DNA from: Isoetes taiwanensis
Taxonomy: Eukaryota; Streptophyta; Lycopodiopsida; Isoetales; Isoetaceae
Length of the DNA: 64,000 nucleotides
Assembly: GCA_021234155.1 (NCBI GenBank)
Contig: JAJEKV010000080.1
Location: 4,383,953-4,447,952 of the forward strand
Direction of reading: 5' to 3'
Part shown: piece after piece, positions 44,610 through 63,319 of the stretch
How the letters are laid out: each line of letters opens with the position of its first letter
How positions within the stretch are numbered: position 1 is the stretch's first letter
The notes under the pieces: generated by a model
Told to the model about the DNA's origin: nothing
Database searches by the model: none
Seen by the model: the letters and a program-made list of their open reading frames with translations, nothing else
Program-made: the position numbers and the translations under genes

Positions 44610-46153
44610 TAGTTATAGCACAAGCGATGAATCTCCGGATGAACAAGCACTTGTTAGTGCAAATGGCGCTCATGGAGATACACGGGTTGAAAGATCGCCG
44701 GTCGCGATTGTTATTAACGTATTTGGTGAAACACAACGGTATGTTGTTAACATTCGAGCATCTTAGACTCTCTTGAAATTACTAACTAGTAAACTCTTCG
44801 GTGCTTAGGTATGAATTACTTGGCATCCATGAGTTTGACAAAGGTGCACAAGCGTATGTCGGTTGTTGTTCGATTACCCCGATAAAACAATTAAAGTCTT
44901 ATTGAAGGGAGCAGATGCAATGCCTTGGACATTGTCCGGCCAACCGGATGCATTTGATTTACCGGATAATGTGCTTTCAAGCGAGAAACTTGAACAAGTC
45001 CGGGGACTCCACAATTAACCACTTAGATGTATATGCTAGAAGCGAGGGTTGCGAACTCTTGTAATTGCATCAAGAGATCTTGGTGAAATAGAACTTGAGA
45101 ACCGGCAGTTCAAGTATCGGAAGCTAAGCGTTGCATTGATTGATCGTGGGATATAAGTTAAGGGAAGCCGCAAATGTCGTAGAGCATAGCCCCACACTTA
45201 TAGGAGCTACCGATATTGAGGACAAGTCAGCAGGAGGGGGAGGGTGCCGTAAACAATAGCTTCGCTAAGGGAAGCTGGCATGAAGCTATGGGTATTAACA
45301 GATGATAAGCAGGAGACTGCTATCTCTATTGGGTATTCTTGTCTACTTCTGACACACCACATGGAGCAAATTATTATCAATGCTACTACTAAAGATGCGT
45401 GTTTAAAAGCCTTAGAAAATGCTAAGGAGAGAATTGAGCTAACGCTTGAGAAGAAATATAGTGTGATGAAGAGGAGCAATGTTGCAAATGATGAAGATGA
45501 GAAAGTTAGCCATGATGTTAAGTCAGGAAGCAAGTTCTTGAAAAAGGAGGAATTTGCACTCATTATTGATGGAAACCTTGCTAAAGATTTGAAGGATAAG
45601 GTAATTGAAACATCATTTTGTTACAAATGCTGTGAGCACGCCTCTTATTTCATTCCGTACCATGCAACTGTTTGAACTGGCTGTGGCATGTCAAGTTGTT
45701 GTATCTTTGAGTTGCACCCTATCAAAAGGCCTTCAAGATAGTGGCACTAGTCAAGGAAGGGCCAATGAAATGACTTTAGCGATTGGAGATGGTATGTATG
45801 GATGGAGATTTGCTACTTAAAATGATTGCTTTGGATTCTTATCCACTTGTATTTTGGCTTTATCAGGTGCAAATGATGTTGCAATGATCCAGATGGCAGA
45901 TGTTGGTGTAGATGTTGGTGTCGGGATAAGTGGTAAAGAAGGCCGTCAAGCAATCATGGCATCAGACTTCGCAATTGCACAGTTTAGGTTTCTCAAGCGA
46001 TTACTTTTGGTTCATGGTCATTGGAACTATCAGTGGCTAGCCTACATGGTCCTATACAACTTTTATCGCAATGTTGTCTTTGTTATGATGCTCTTCTGGT
46101 ACACTATAATGTTACAACAAGCTTGTCTATTTGCACAGAACCCAAATGCATAG
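44610..46153 (+). pseudogene. P4-type ATPase (aminophospholipid flippase, ALA1-like) fragment with introns
   Basis: Exon pieces: ESPDEQALVSANGAHGDTRV then VINVFGETQR (44628-44738); intron 44739-44808 (GT..AG); YELLGIHEFD; after frame slips KRMSVVVRLP and KVLLKGADAM (44850-44920); MKLWVLTDDKQETAISIGYS (45280-45340); EFALIIDGNLAKDLKDK (45550-45600); MTLAIGDG; intron 45792-45866; [40 protein letters not shown] and [16 protein letters not shown] to 46153. These are the nucleotide-binding and phosphorylation-domain parts of plant ALA flippases, up to membrane segments 5-6. Missing are the actuator domain, M1-M4 and the DKTGT phosphorylation site. TGDK is changed to TDDK, and DVGV is duplicated. 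At least two frameshifts. Not functional as a pump. Confidence 0.88.
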
Positions 46154-46771
46154 CTACTATCACTGTATTGCATCAACATGCAGAAACATAAAAAATCGTT
46201 GAACGAGAAATGGGACCTCATCAAAAGCCATAGTTTTTTAACATTCATTTCTTACCATCATCTATCTATTAGGGTGTAGTATATTATAGATGTATAATTT
46301 GAGGTATTGATCTTACCATGATGTATTGTCCTTGGCATGTATTCCATGTATTGTCATTAGCATGTATTATCCCCGTATTGTCCCGGTATTGTCTTCGCAA
46401 GGGCTCCTAAATATGTGTTCATAATTTGCAAAGGCTCCTTAGAATTACCCTTGTAATGTCGCATGCATGTAAGAACCCCAAGAAAATGCGAGACCGAGAT
46501 GCGAGAAATGTCAATTAAAAACATTTTGAAATTTTATTTATACTGTACATAGGGGTAGGGTGCACAAGCACACTCAAGTACAAGATCGGGTAGGGGTATG
46601 TAAAAATTAGGATAGTTCGAAAGTACATCTACGGAAAGGGGCTTGAAAACTGGCTTTTCCTATTTACGTATGTAGGGGTTTTCCACCTCCAAAAAGTCGT
46701 ATACAGGGGTTTTCTCTGGATCCCTTGCACGCAGATGTGGTATCCCCATATGCCTAGGTGAAACCCCCGGG

Positions 46772-47921
46772 TACAAAATATTCATTCGCTGATTCAAGCA
46801 AAACCCTAGACAACGCCTCACTCATATCCCAAACTGATGTGGGCCATGCAAAAGATGTCATTTTCTGCTCGCATATCTCGCTATATTCATCAGCTTTATC
46901 ATACTTGAGAGACATCCATTTACCTTTATATGTATCTTCTTGCTGCCTATGATGCCACTGTACATGAAGTTCAATGAGCAAAGGTACATGATCCGAGCTT
47001 TCATTCTCATCTCCAATGCGTAAGCTAATAACATGTTCTGCAAAAGTAGGTTTGGCAATAACATGATCCACCACACTAGCATTTTTACAAGTGCGCTTAC
47101 GTGAGTTCGGTACCTATCCGTGCCATTGAAGATCACCATCTCAAAACCACTACACATATGTAAGACATGACGCCCTCAAGGTGTCGACCATTTCACATTG
47201 TCTTCGATGTTCTCGCTCCATCCAATTGTCTTCACCAAGATCATCCAAAGATTTCCAACCATTCCGCTTCTCCATCTAGGCCCACCAAAGTCGCTTGATG
47301 GTTTCCGTCACGCCCATTAAAGTCTCCTAACAATAGCACTTCCCCTGCCAAACCCAAAGCTAGTATATCCTGCTCTAAGTGAAAGAATGGGTCATCCTTA
47401 TCCAGATCTCCTTTGTTATACACGGGTGATTCCCTTGGGGGGAAATAACAACCAGCTACATATATCTTGTTGCCCCTACCTGGCAATTCAATCCAAATGT
47501 ATTGTGTAGGTTGCCTTATGTGTCAAAACACACCTTTGCATGCACAATTTCATTCATGAGCATAGCATGCAATACCACCGCATACCTTTGAGATTCCAGC
47601 CCTTCTTATTCCATACTGAATGCAATAGCGTAAAACCAGAAATATCTGGAAGAGCCTTTTCCTCATGCTCACACGTTTCCAAAAAAAAAACTATGTCTAC
47701 ATTTGCTAGCAAGTCATCCATAGCACATATCTTACTACTTTTTAACGTATTTACATTCCAGCAAACTAACCTGGCAGTCGCTACTTTCTATGCATCCTCC
47801 ACAATCACTTTTCCGCCTCTCCAGTAAGCACGTTGTCCAGCCGCTCTTGCCTCCTTCATCCTCTTAAGATCTTCTCTTCTCTGCTGAAATTGGGTCTTAG
47901 TTAAGTCGTCATTGACCCATA
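46772..47921 (-). mobile_element. Split LINE copy CD, middle segment: end of ORF1 and endonuclease
   Basis: The minus strand from 47916 gives the end of ORF1 (VNDDLTKTQFQQRREDLKRM..VIVEDA, stop). ORF2 then opens ARLVCWNVNTL with DIVFFLET.EHEE (catalytic Glu), LHSVWNKKGW, VAGCYFPP, LLLGDFNGRDGN (47241-47486) and DHVIAKPTFAEHV, SDHVPLLIEL (46754-47074). These are the APE-type endonuclease motifs in order. Two or more frame breaks. It is bounded by the gypsy insertion above and the hAT-like insertion below. Confidence 0.85.
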
Positions 47922-48472
47922 TGTTAGTCCTGTGCCTCCTGGTACAGGACTATTCATGCATACGACGGACCAGGTCAAGCTCAAGGATCCACAGTCAACC
48001 ACGGGTCAGTCATCAAAGGCCCCGCAGAAGACCAAGCAGCAGCCCAAAAGGAGGCGTTCAGACAAGTGACGGGCCATCACCGCCCGCGTCAGCGTGATCC
48101 CAGGCACCTCAAGAGGCACCGCCAGCATTCCTGCAAATTGGGCCTTCTTCCAGGAGTCGGCACCGAGATCAGTCAGAGTGTCTATATTGGGCCAGAGGCC
48201 ATTGTACTATATATATGACTAGAGCTCGCACATGAGTTCTAGATGAGTTTTGAGTCTTGTCTCCTTCAGTTTTTCTCTCTATTGCGAGAGCTCATGTATG
48301 TTCATCATTGATATCAAGGAAGCTTATCATTTTCCTCTCATTTGTTCAGTTTTCTTCTTCTTGTTCTCTTCTTGCAAATCCCGCGTGACATAGTCCCCCG
48401 GACTCTCCTGTTAGATCCACGGGTCCTCACAAAGGGCTGTCTTCCGGGAGTTCCCGAACCTGACCCCAAACA
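47922..48472 (+). repeat. 5' LTR of the gypsy element
   Basis: TGTTAG..AAACA, 551 bp, highly similar to 53351-53896. The 5-bp target duplication CCATA lies at 47917-47921 and 53897-53901. It contains GTTTTGAGTCTTGTCTCCTT and a TATATATATG stretch at about 48209 that may be the promoter. Confidence 0.92.
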
Positions 48473-48805
48473 CAAGCCGCTGCGGAGTGTCCGATTCAAT
48501 CCTACTTTCTTACAGCCGCCATGTCCGTCCAAATTTCACGCCCGGAAGAACTCCTTTCGAGCGGCATCTCGCTTGGGCGTCATCAACGACGGGAACTGCT
48601 TCATGACATGTATGGATCTGCTTATGACATAGAGGGAGGCCATCTTCTGGTCTAGGGCTCGATCGGCGCCACCCACCCCTACGTGTCTGTCTGGCCCCCG
48701 GTTCCCGCCCCCCAAGCGTGCAAACATTGCTCACGACCTCGGTCACCTCATCACTATCGGAGCCCTATCGGCTCAACCTTCTCACCCGTACTTTCATACA
48801 CCAAC

Positions 48806-50305
48806 ATGCCTACATCCATCATTCTTCGGGCCATAATGCCTCTTCCTTCACAACCATCATCTCCCCTCGTGGCATGGATATCCACAAGTCTCTTTTTTTT
48901 ACCTACCCGGGAATATCCTTTCCCTACATTTCCCACTGCCCTTCCTGTTTACAACCTTACAGATCTCAAAACTAATGCTCAGGCAGCTTCAGTTCCTCAA
49001 CCGCAGTCACCCCTTCATCAGGGTCCTTCAGGCACCCTGCCACCTCCAACTCAACCTCAATATCCTCACTATCCTGTTCCTGTCCAGCCCAGCACTTTCA
49101 CATCTACCTTTCAGACCTTGAAACTGACATATCCCACCTTTGGTAACACGAAAGGCAAACCTTTAGACCAAAGTGCTCAGGCCCACATGGAAGAATTTGA
49201 GGCTCTAGCTGTCCTAAATGGTCATGCGCAACCTCAACTGAAATTCCACATCTTTTCTACCACCCTGCGTGGCTCTCCTCATCAATGGCTCATGTCCAAC
49301 AAAAGCCATTGGAAACAAGATTGGTCTGAAATGAGGACTGCTTTTCTTTCTCATTATGGGACCACGGATGATGATCAACTTCATCTCAAGCAACTCAATG
49401 AACTTCAACAAGAGCCCACGGAGTCTGCCCGGGATTTTGCGGATCGACTTCACATTCTGCTAAGTAAGCTCAAGGAGTACCCCACACAGAGCCAGATTTT
49501 GGTCTGGTTTCTCCAAGGACTTCCTCTAGCTATTCGACTCATGACTGAATACCTGCGTCCCAAGACTTTGGAGCAGGCTATAGACCTTGTCAATCACTTA
49601 GTCAATGTTTCCTCCCGAGGCGTGGCTCTTCAAGAGCTCCCGTTCATTCCACCTGTCATGGTTCCACAGACGGCTGTCCAGCCTCAACACGCTAATCCAC
49701 AGCGCAGTCAGATCTGGTGCCATATTTGCAAATACCAAGGCCATTTGGCAAACGAGTGCAACTCCACCAATGGCCCGCCTCATTGCAAGAGATGCAACAT
49801 GTGCAATCATGCCACGGAAGAGTGCACTCGCACTCATCCCACACCTTTCCGCAACAAACTGGTTTATCAAGTGCAAACCACACCTCAGCAACAATCGCAC
49901 TATCAGCAGCCACCACTTCAGGTACAACCGACTCAACTCTATCAGCCACAGGAGCAACAACGGGGACCCAACCCACGTCCTCCTTTTGATCCTTCTAAAG
50001 CTCAGTGTTATCACTGTCAAGAATGGGGTCATACCACCACGGCGTGCCCTCAACTTCCACAAGTTCGAACGCTGCGACTTCTGGCACAAATCAGACCACA
50101 TCGGTCCGCCTCACGGCTTACCAACTCTGGATTGCTAATGGCAAACAAGGCCCGAGACCAGTTCTTAAGAAGCCACCAAGAGCGCCTCAGCAATCACGCT
50201 ATCAACCAGCTCCAAAGAAATCAACCTCACCGGATCAACAAGCCGCGGAGGAAATTTTTCAAGCACTTAATCCTCCAGTCCAGCCAACAATTTGGGTTGG
50301 TTTAG
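48806..50305 (+). CDS. gag: Ty3/gypsy Gag with three zinc knuckles
   Basis: Open from the first ATG at 48806 to 50305, about 499 residues (the frame is open upstream to 48683 without an ATG). A proline/glutamine-rich N-terminus precedes the gag domain: AHMEEFEALAVLNGHAQPQL, LRGSPHQWLMSNKS, AFLSHYGTTDDDQLHLKQLN, ESARDFADRLHILLSKL, ILVWFLQGLPLAIR. Three C-x2-C-x4-H-x4-C knuckles follow: CHICKYQGHLANEC, CKRCNMCNHATEEC and CYHCQEWGHTTTAC. Gag forms the particle and packages RNA. This is the only long open frame of the element, so gag has been kept better than pol. Confidence 0.88.
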   Translation: MPTSIILRAIMPLPSQPSSPLVAWISTSLFFLPTREYPFPTFPTALPVYNLTDLKTNAQAASVPQPQSPLHQGPSGTLPPPTQPQYPHYPVPVQPSTFTSTFQTLKLTYPTFGNTKGKPLDQSAQAHMEEFEALAVLNGHAQPQLKFHIFSTTLRGSPHQWLMSNKSHWKQDWSEMRTAFLSHYGTTDDDQLHLKQLNELQQEPTESARDFADRLHILLSKLKEYPTQSQILVWFLQGLPLAIRLMTEYLRPKTLEQAIDLVNHLVNVSSRGVALQELPFIPPVMVPQTAVQPQHANPQRSQIWCHICKYQGHLANECNSTNGPPHCKRCNMCNHATEECTRTHPTPFRNKLVYQVQTTPQQQSHYQQPPLQVQPTQLYQPQEQQRGPNPRPPFDPSKAQCYHCQEWGHTTTACPQLPQVRTLRLLAQIRPHRSASRLTNSGLLMANKARDQFLRSHQERLSNHAINQLQRNQPHRINKPRRKFFKHLILQSSQQFGLV

Positions 50306-53300
50306 TTTCACGCCAGACCAGGGCATCACGTCCCTTGACCATTATTCCGAATGGCACGCAACCTGCCTTTGCAGTTGACACCATTCCTCATGAGGACGAA
50401 AAAAGGTTCACTTTGCACCGACTTGGAGAAACTCATGCCACATGTCATGCCAAAAGTTCGCCAAAGCATTTTTGAACCTCATGCAAAGCCGCTGAAGGCC
50501 GCACATTGGCAAATGTTCATGCCACCACCGTGAGCTCAACAACGCCAAGATACACCTTCCACATCTCAACCTCCACGCCTCGGACATATCCCAATATTGC
50601 TTTAGAGGTTGACTTACTCAAAGAAGTTGTCGCTTCATTACCACGCCTCCAAAGCACCGTGGAACCAGCCGATCCTTTTTCTCATGTGCCTCCTGAACTC
50701 CAAGAGGAGCTAGCCAAGATCAAGATTCCTTTAAGCTTGGCAACCATTTTGAAACTCGCCCCGCTCTCAAGGACCGCCACCACCCCCCGATTGTTCTAGT
50801 TGGGGCTGTTGCCTACCTCTACACCCACGGTCCATGCCACGGTGGGCAATCAACAAGTCAATCATGTTCAAATTGATCGGGGTAGCAGCGATCAATCTCA
50901 TCACGGATAAACTCCGCCAAACAAATGGGCATCAAACAACTCTTTTCGTGCCCCATATGACATCAAGTTGGCTAATGGCCATATCACTGACCTCAAGCGT
51001 CACGCCTCTTCTTCACATCAACATCGGTGATCTCCGCTTCCCCATGGAATTTGGCGTTTGGAAAAGCCGGGCGAAGATCCGGTGACTATGAAATGTTGGT
51101 CGGGCAGACCTTTTCTCCGCCGAGCCAAGAGTATCCATTCTTGGGCCACGGACCCGCTTAGTCATCACCGATGGTCACCTCAATGCCACCATGGACTTGC
51201 AAACGGCGGATCATTTCGGTGAACATGCGAACCCTCTCTCTCGGACAAGGATTACGAGGAAGCTCGAATATTTATCAAGTTCGCCTCCACCTGCGAAGTC
51301 CGCCTCACATCCTACCAATTCTCAATATGCCGATCCTTGGGCGAAATGACTCTTGATCGTGGACCGAGCAAGGCTGCTTTGCTTGACCCTTACCTGGCTC
51401 CTTGCAATAGAATCCAACGTGGATCATTTTTCAGAAGGTGAACCTCCTGCAACTCCTGTTGATGTACACGCTATCATGAAGCAACCTCTGCTGGATGAAA
51501 CTCACAACCTCTCTTTTCACCACGCAGAGTGCCACGATCCCGTTATGCTCCAACCTCCCCGCACACATTGTCCAGATACCGGTGATACCCCCATATTCAG
51601 ACTCCAGAAGTCGAGATCGTGGACGTTGGCAACAATCAGCCCGTCCGACTTGCCGCAAATCTTCCAACCCCTTATCGTAACAGGGCTGTCAAGCTTTTCA
51701 AAAAGTTCAAACACATTTTCACGGAGTTACGTAGAGATCTTCGGGAATCAACAAAAGCTTGGGGAACTCACCATTCCTACCAAATCTGATGCACGCACCG
51801 GTTTAGCAACGACGATGCGCTCAACCCTAATTACCGTGATCGCGGCAAGGCGTAAATTGACAAACTCCTTGCTGCGGCAGTTTGATCTATGAGGTCAAAC
51901 ATTCGAATGGGTGAGCCCCATCGTCATTGCCCTCAAACACAATGGTAAGATCCGCGTGCGTCAGGTGGACTACCGAAAACTCAATCGAAGCCGCGGAGCG
52001 ATCATTTTCCACTTCCCTTCACGCACCAGGTTCGAAGAGGTGGCTGGACATGAGATGTACTCCTTCATGGATGGTTTTTTCGTTACAATCAGATCTCAAT
52101 CAAAGAATCGATCAACTCAAGACTACTTTCACCACCCCGTGGGGGCACTTTTTGCCTACAAGGTGGTTCCTTTTGGATTATCAAACTCTCCATCAACGTT
52201 TCAACGATCATGCTCTCGCTTTTCATGATTTTATGAAGGAAAATCCTTCTTACAAATTTTTCAAGATGACTTCTCTGCCTACAGTTCCATGGCTGACCAT
52301 TTGGATAAATTGGAACTCGCGTCTTCCGAAATGTGATGAGTCCTAAGATTAGTCTCAATCCCGAAAATGCACCTTTTAAGGCCACCTCCGTGTTCTCGTA
52401 GCCACATTGTCGCCAAAGCGGTATCACCACGATCCCCGCCAAAATCGGTTAGGTGCTCAAGGCTCAAGCACCAGCCAATATCAAGGAGACACGCTCTTTC
52501 TGGGTAAGGTCAATTATTACTCCACCTTTATTCCTCGGACTAGCAGCCATTGCGGATCCCATTCATAAACTCACGGGTGACTTAATCCACCGGGCTTGGA
52601 ATTCCCAGGCGGATGTCGCCTCCAACAGCTTGAAGCTTTTGCTTACTCAAGCCCCGGTTCTTGTTCCTCCTCAATGGGACAAGCCCTTTCATGTTCATGT
52701 CGATGTCTCGGCGTTTGCTATTGAGCTGTTCTTTCGCAAAGAATATGATGCCCACAATCGACAAACCAAATCGATACGCCAAAATTAAAAACTTAATTCT
52801 GGCTGAGCGCAACTATTCTCGCTACAGGCGTGAAGCTTTGGGTCTCATTTTCTCAGGTCCAACGCTTCCGTCACTACCTTTTAAGGCAGTCAAATTAAGT
52901 TCTTTGTGGACCACCAAGCACCTTTTATTTGATCAACAAATCCACGCCCCACGGACGCATTGCTCGTTGGGTCCTTCTTCTCAAGAATTTGCCCTTTTGA
53001 AATTGTTCACAAGGCCGGCAAATCTCATGTGGTCCCGGATTATCTTTCACGCATCCACACGATGATCCCTCAACCGAGTCTCGGGCGCCTTTCCCGGCTC
53101 AACTCTTTTTAGTCACGGCAACACCACATTGGTTCCATGATTTTCAGCAAGCACCTCCTCACAGTGTGCCCTTCCACCGTGAGGATACAACACTCCTCCC
53201 CGCTCTTCAAACACGCCCGGGATCTCATTAGCCAGCACCATAATGGTGCCCGGCCCTCACTCCCCGAGGGATCACTTTCGCATGCATGGCTTCCCGCCCC

Positions 53301-53338
53301 CGAGAACACTTCCTCCTTTTCTTCACTCAGTGTCGTCG
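50306..53338 (+). pseudogene. pol: Ty3/gypsy pol remnant: protease, reverse transcriptase, RNase H; no integrase
   Basis: Frames switch repeatedly. Near 50850 VNHVQIDRGSS stands where the protease D-S/T-G is expected. Near 51900-52230 come WVSPIVIALKHNGKIRVRQV, EEVAGHEMYSFMDGF and FAYKVVPFGLSNSPSTFQR (reverse transcriptase). The FLDGF/YADD catalytic part is damaged. Near 52620-52740 come LLLTQAPVLVPPQWDKPFHV then VDVSAFAIELFF (RNase H region). Near 52790-53060 come LAERNYSRYRREALGLIFS and QEFALLKL..KSHVVPDYLSRIH. After about 53110 only some 240 bp remain before the 3' LTR. The zinc-binding and DDE integrase regions are absent. Confidence 0.82.
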
Positions 53339-53350
53339 TTTGGTGGGGAG
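53339..53350 (+). promoter_or_regulatory. Polypurine tract of the gypsy element
   Basis: TTGGTGGGGAG immediately precedes the 3' LTR, the usual plus-strand primer position. Confidence 0.65.
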
Positions 53351-53896
53351 TGTTAGTCCCAGGCCTCCCCCGGTACATGACTATTCATGCATCACGACGG
53401 ACCAGGTCAAGCTCAAGGATCCACAGTCAACCACCACGGGTCGGTCATCAAAGGCCCCGCTAAAGACCAAGCAAGAGCCCCAAAAGGAGGCGTTGAGACA
53501 AGTGATCGCCATCAATCACCGCCCCACGTCGGCGTGATCCTGTGCACCTCAAGAGGCACCGCCAAAGATTCCCGCAAATTGGGCCTTCTTCCAGAGTCGG
53601 CACCCCAGATCGGTCGAGTGTCTATATTGGGCCATATATGACTAGAGCTCGCACATGAGTTCTAGATGAGTTTTGAGTCTTGTCTCCTTCAGTTTTTCTC
53701 TCTATTGCGAGAGCTCATGTATGTTCATCATTGATATCAAGGAAGCTTATCATTTTCCTCTCATTTGTTCAGTTTTCTTCTTCTTGTTCTCTTCTTGCAA
53801 ATCCCGCGTGACATAGTCCCCCGGACTCTCCTGTTAGATCCACGGGTCCTCACAAAGGGCTGTCTTCCAGGAGTTCCCGAACCCAGACCCCAAACA
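53351..53896 (+). repeat. 3' LTR of the gypsy element
   Basis: TGTTAG..AAACA, 546 bp, nearly the same as the 5' LTR apart from small gaps near 53370-53640. Followed by the target duplication CCATA. Confidence 0.92.
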
Positions 53897-58028
<4,132 letters not shown>

Positions 58029-59569
58029 TTACTTCGATTCTACAACTGCCAACAAGTCTCCTGCTCGGCAAAAGCACAACTTTTCTTTAGTTCCCAAATT
58101 CACCTATACATACAGTTATGAAACAATAACTTAATATGTTTCCGGGTATGTAACGAAGTAAAATACAACTGAAAGTAAGATACATCTGTAGCATTTAGAT
58201 CAGACAAAACAACCTGTATTACAGAGAATAAAGTAAGAAGAACTCCGCAAAGTCAAATTAAAAAAGGTAAAACTAGTAATGTACCCACTTTTTGTCCCTT
58301 TGAAATTTCCTGGGCTTCTTTCCCGGTAGAAAGCACCTGGACACATCCATAAGTTCAAAATGGCATGAATTCAAAAATAGTCCAAATGCTTAATGCTGAG
58401 GAAATGCAGCATGCTGGCAAGTACCTATATACACAATTCCAAAACAATCAAAATTTTCATATCTCAAGTTTCAGCTCACCTTGCCAACGAGGTAACGTTC
58501 AAATTTCACAGCTGCCTTTGGTAGGAGAACACCTCCTTCGGTTTTCTACCATCCAAATAACCAACAATTACAACCAGCATCAACATCAAAATGAAATAGA
58601 ATGACCTTATTAACTTACTTCTGCCAAGTCTTCTAGTTGAACAAGAACTCTAGTTTTCTTTTGCACTTCAACAGCACCTACTAAAAAAGCATGAGTCACA
58701 CAATTATTAAGTTAACTTGCCAGCATGGTGATATGAAATCTGCAAACGTGAGACAGATTTGAAGAGTTAATGTGAATAAGTAACTAACCCTTCCGGCTGG
58801 AAGACAGGATCCTATCCAAAGTCCGTGGGCCCTCTTGGAGGAACAATCTTACCCTGCAGTGAACGCAAATATGAGAGGCCATTTCAACAAACTATTTATG
58901 CAGCCAAATAGGTCGAGGTTCTATGAGATAACCTATTTACCTCTGTCCGCCCTACAAAAGCAATAGGCTCAGCCTCTGGACCAACTGCTAAGTGCTAAGG
59001 AAAAAATACAAAGAGCATATGCTGACTTATCTTCATATGCTGCAATTAAATTATTCAGACCTGCAAATAAAAAATGTTAAAGAAGCCAAGCTTTGGAGAA
59101 ATTATATCTATAACTCATACCATCATGTCCAATCTTTTGCAGAAACCATTTTCTGTAAACAGAAAATCATAATCAAAATAATGAGAATACAAGCTGACAT
59201 GATACCTAGAATTAGCAAACACGGTGACATATTACAGAGGCCTTCCCCAAGTATACAATACAAACAGTAATACTCTCAGGTCAGAATTAGAAGTCCAAAA
59301 TTACAAAACTCGAAGTTACCATGAGAAGTAGTTGTCACAGGTTCAAAAGGCTTACACATATGGGCCAGATTAATTACTTTTATGGGCGCCTCTCCTTCTG
59401 CCACAGCTGCTCTAATGCTGCATTTAGACAATCTTCTGCCTGTAAGACTCCTTAGGTGGAAACTCAACCTTGCAAAACTAGATGAATACCTCTTGTTAGT
59501 CTGCAAGCTGAAAGAACCAGAAGAAGCATTGTTGCACGAGGCCTGCACTAGCTGGACAGGTGATATCAC
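58029..59569 (-). CDS. CPN10: Plastid 10-kDa co-chaperonin CPN10, 6 exons
   Basis: Exons (minus): 59569-59320, 58677-58619, 58545-58480, 58336-58289, 58213-58184, 58103-58029. All introns are GT..AG, and the total of 528 bp codes 175 residues plus stop. The first 55 residues are Ser/Arg-rich ([29 protein letters not shown]), a plastid transit peptide. The GroES domain follows: [62 protein letters not shown] and [17 protein letters not shown]. It matches plant chloroplast CPN10 throughout, including the mobile-loop/roof region. CPN10 caps plastid CPN60 during folding, for example of Rubisco. Odd: no in-frame ATG; the frame opens with GTG at 59569, after an upstream stop, so the start is lost or lies in an unseen exon. 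Intron 1 (58678-59319) carries ITPase debris. Confidence 0.85.
58789..59152 (-). pseudogene. Inosine triphosphate pyrophosphatase exons inside CPN10 intron 1
   Basis: Three exon-like pieces with AG/GT borders: 59152-59121 reads [11 protein letters not shown]; 59039-58941 reads [16 protein letters not shown], then after a 7-bp insertion [12 protein letters not shown]; 58853-58789 reads [13 protein letters not shown], stop, DPVFQPEG. These are consecutive segments of the HAM1/RdgB family (KWFL..KIGH.G, SAYALC, FGWDP.FQP), which cleanses dITP and XTP from nucleotide pools. The Trp of FGWDP is a TAG stop. Frame and stop damage show it is dead. Splicing the CPN10 transit exon to these pieces would give a wrong frame, so they are intronic passengers. 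Confidence 0.85.
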
Positions 59570-62968
<3,399 letters not shown>

Positions 62969-63018
62969 CAGAGGGAGGGAGGGAGGGAGGGAGGGAGGGA
63001 GGGAGAGAGAGAGAGAGA
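62969..63018. repeat. (GGGA)n(GA)n tract at the 5' end of LINE copy H
   Basis: On the minus strand (CT)n(CCCT)n leads directly into the LINE leader and ORF1, the same arrangement as at 54991 and 57101. Confidence 0.85.
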
Positions 63019-63036
63019 ACGAATAAATAGATAGAG

Positions 63037-63310
63037 GGAAAATAGAGAGAGCTTTGATAGAGAGAGAACAAAGAGATCAAAATATAAAGAATAAAAAGAC
63101 AATATAGAGAATATAATAGAATTGACTATCTTTTTATCGTCCATGGAGATCAACTGGCTTATGGGACCCAACAACACACAAAGTTCTCAAATGTGGCATT
63201 GGGGCAATTCTTAGTGCGTTGGCAACTTGTTTTACTAGCTTTAATGGAATAACAAACTGATATCACCTGATTACAAGGCATCAATAAATATCTCAATTGA
63301 GTGGTATGTT
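63037..63310. repeat. Direct tandem duplication, copy 1, containing a LINE family A tail
   Basis: About 275 bp from GGAAAATAGAGAGAGCTTTG to TGAGTGGTATGTTTT, repeated at 63320-63613. Inside at 63135-63172 the minus-strand words GGGTCCCATAAGCCAGTTGA and ATGGACGATAAA mark a LINE family A 3' end. Confidence 0.85.
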
Positions 63311-63319
63311 TTATCATCA

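Larger units (their letters stand above)
42564..46771. mobile_element. hAT-like non-autonomous transposon carrying a flippase gene fragment
   Basis: Ends CCCGGGGTTTCACCT (42564-42578) and AGGTGAAACCCCCGGG (46756-46771) are inverted repeats. TACAAAAT stands on both sides (42556-42563 and 46772-46779), an 8-bp target duplication as in hAT elements. The host LINE reads on without frame loss when the element and one TACAAAAT are left out, which proves the boundaries. Near the right end AGGGGTTTTC with TACGTATG or TCGTATAC recurs (46658-46717), subterminal repeats. No transposase was found. It carries P4-ATPase exons with introns at 44610-46153, so it is a Pack-type gene-capturing element. Confidence 0.85.

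Noticed and set aside
44610-46153. A working flippase gene
   Set aside because: Lacks the N-terminal half and the phosphorylation motif, has frameshifts, and lies wholly inside a transposon.
48338-48746. Minus-strand frames across the gypsy LTR and leader
   Set aside because: They run antisense through the LTR, which is repeated at 53351, and contain no domain.
58619-59569. A functional fusion of plastid transit peptide, ITPase and CPN10
   Set aside because: The splice phases join the transit exon directly to the GroES exons. ITPase pieces are out of phase, have a stop in FGWDP and a 7-bp insertion.
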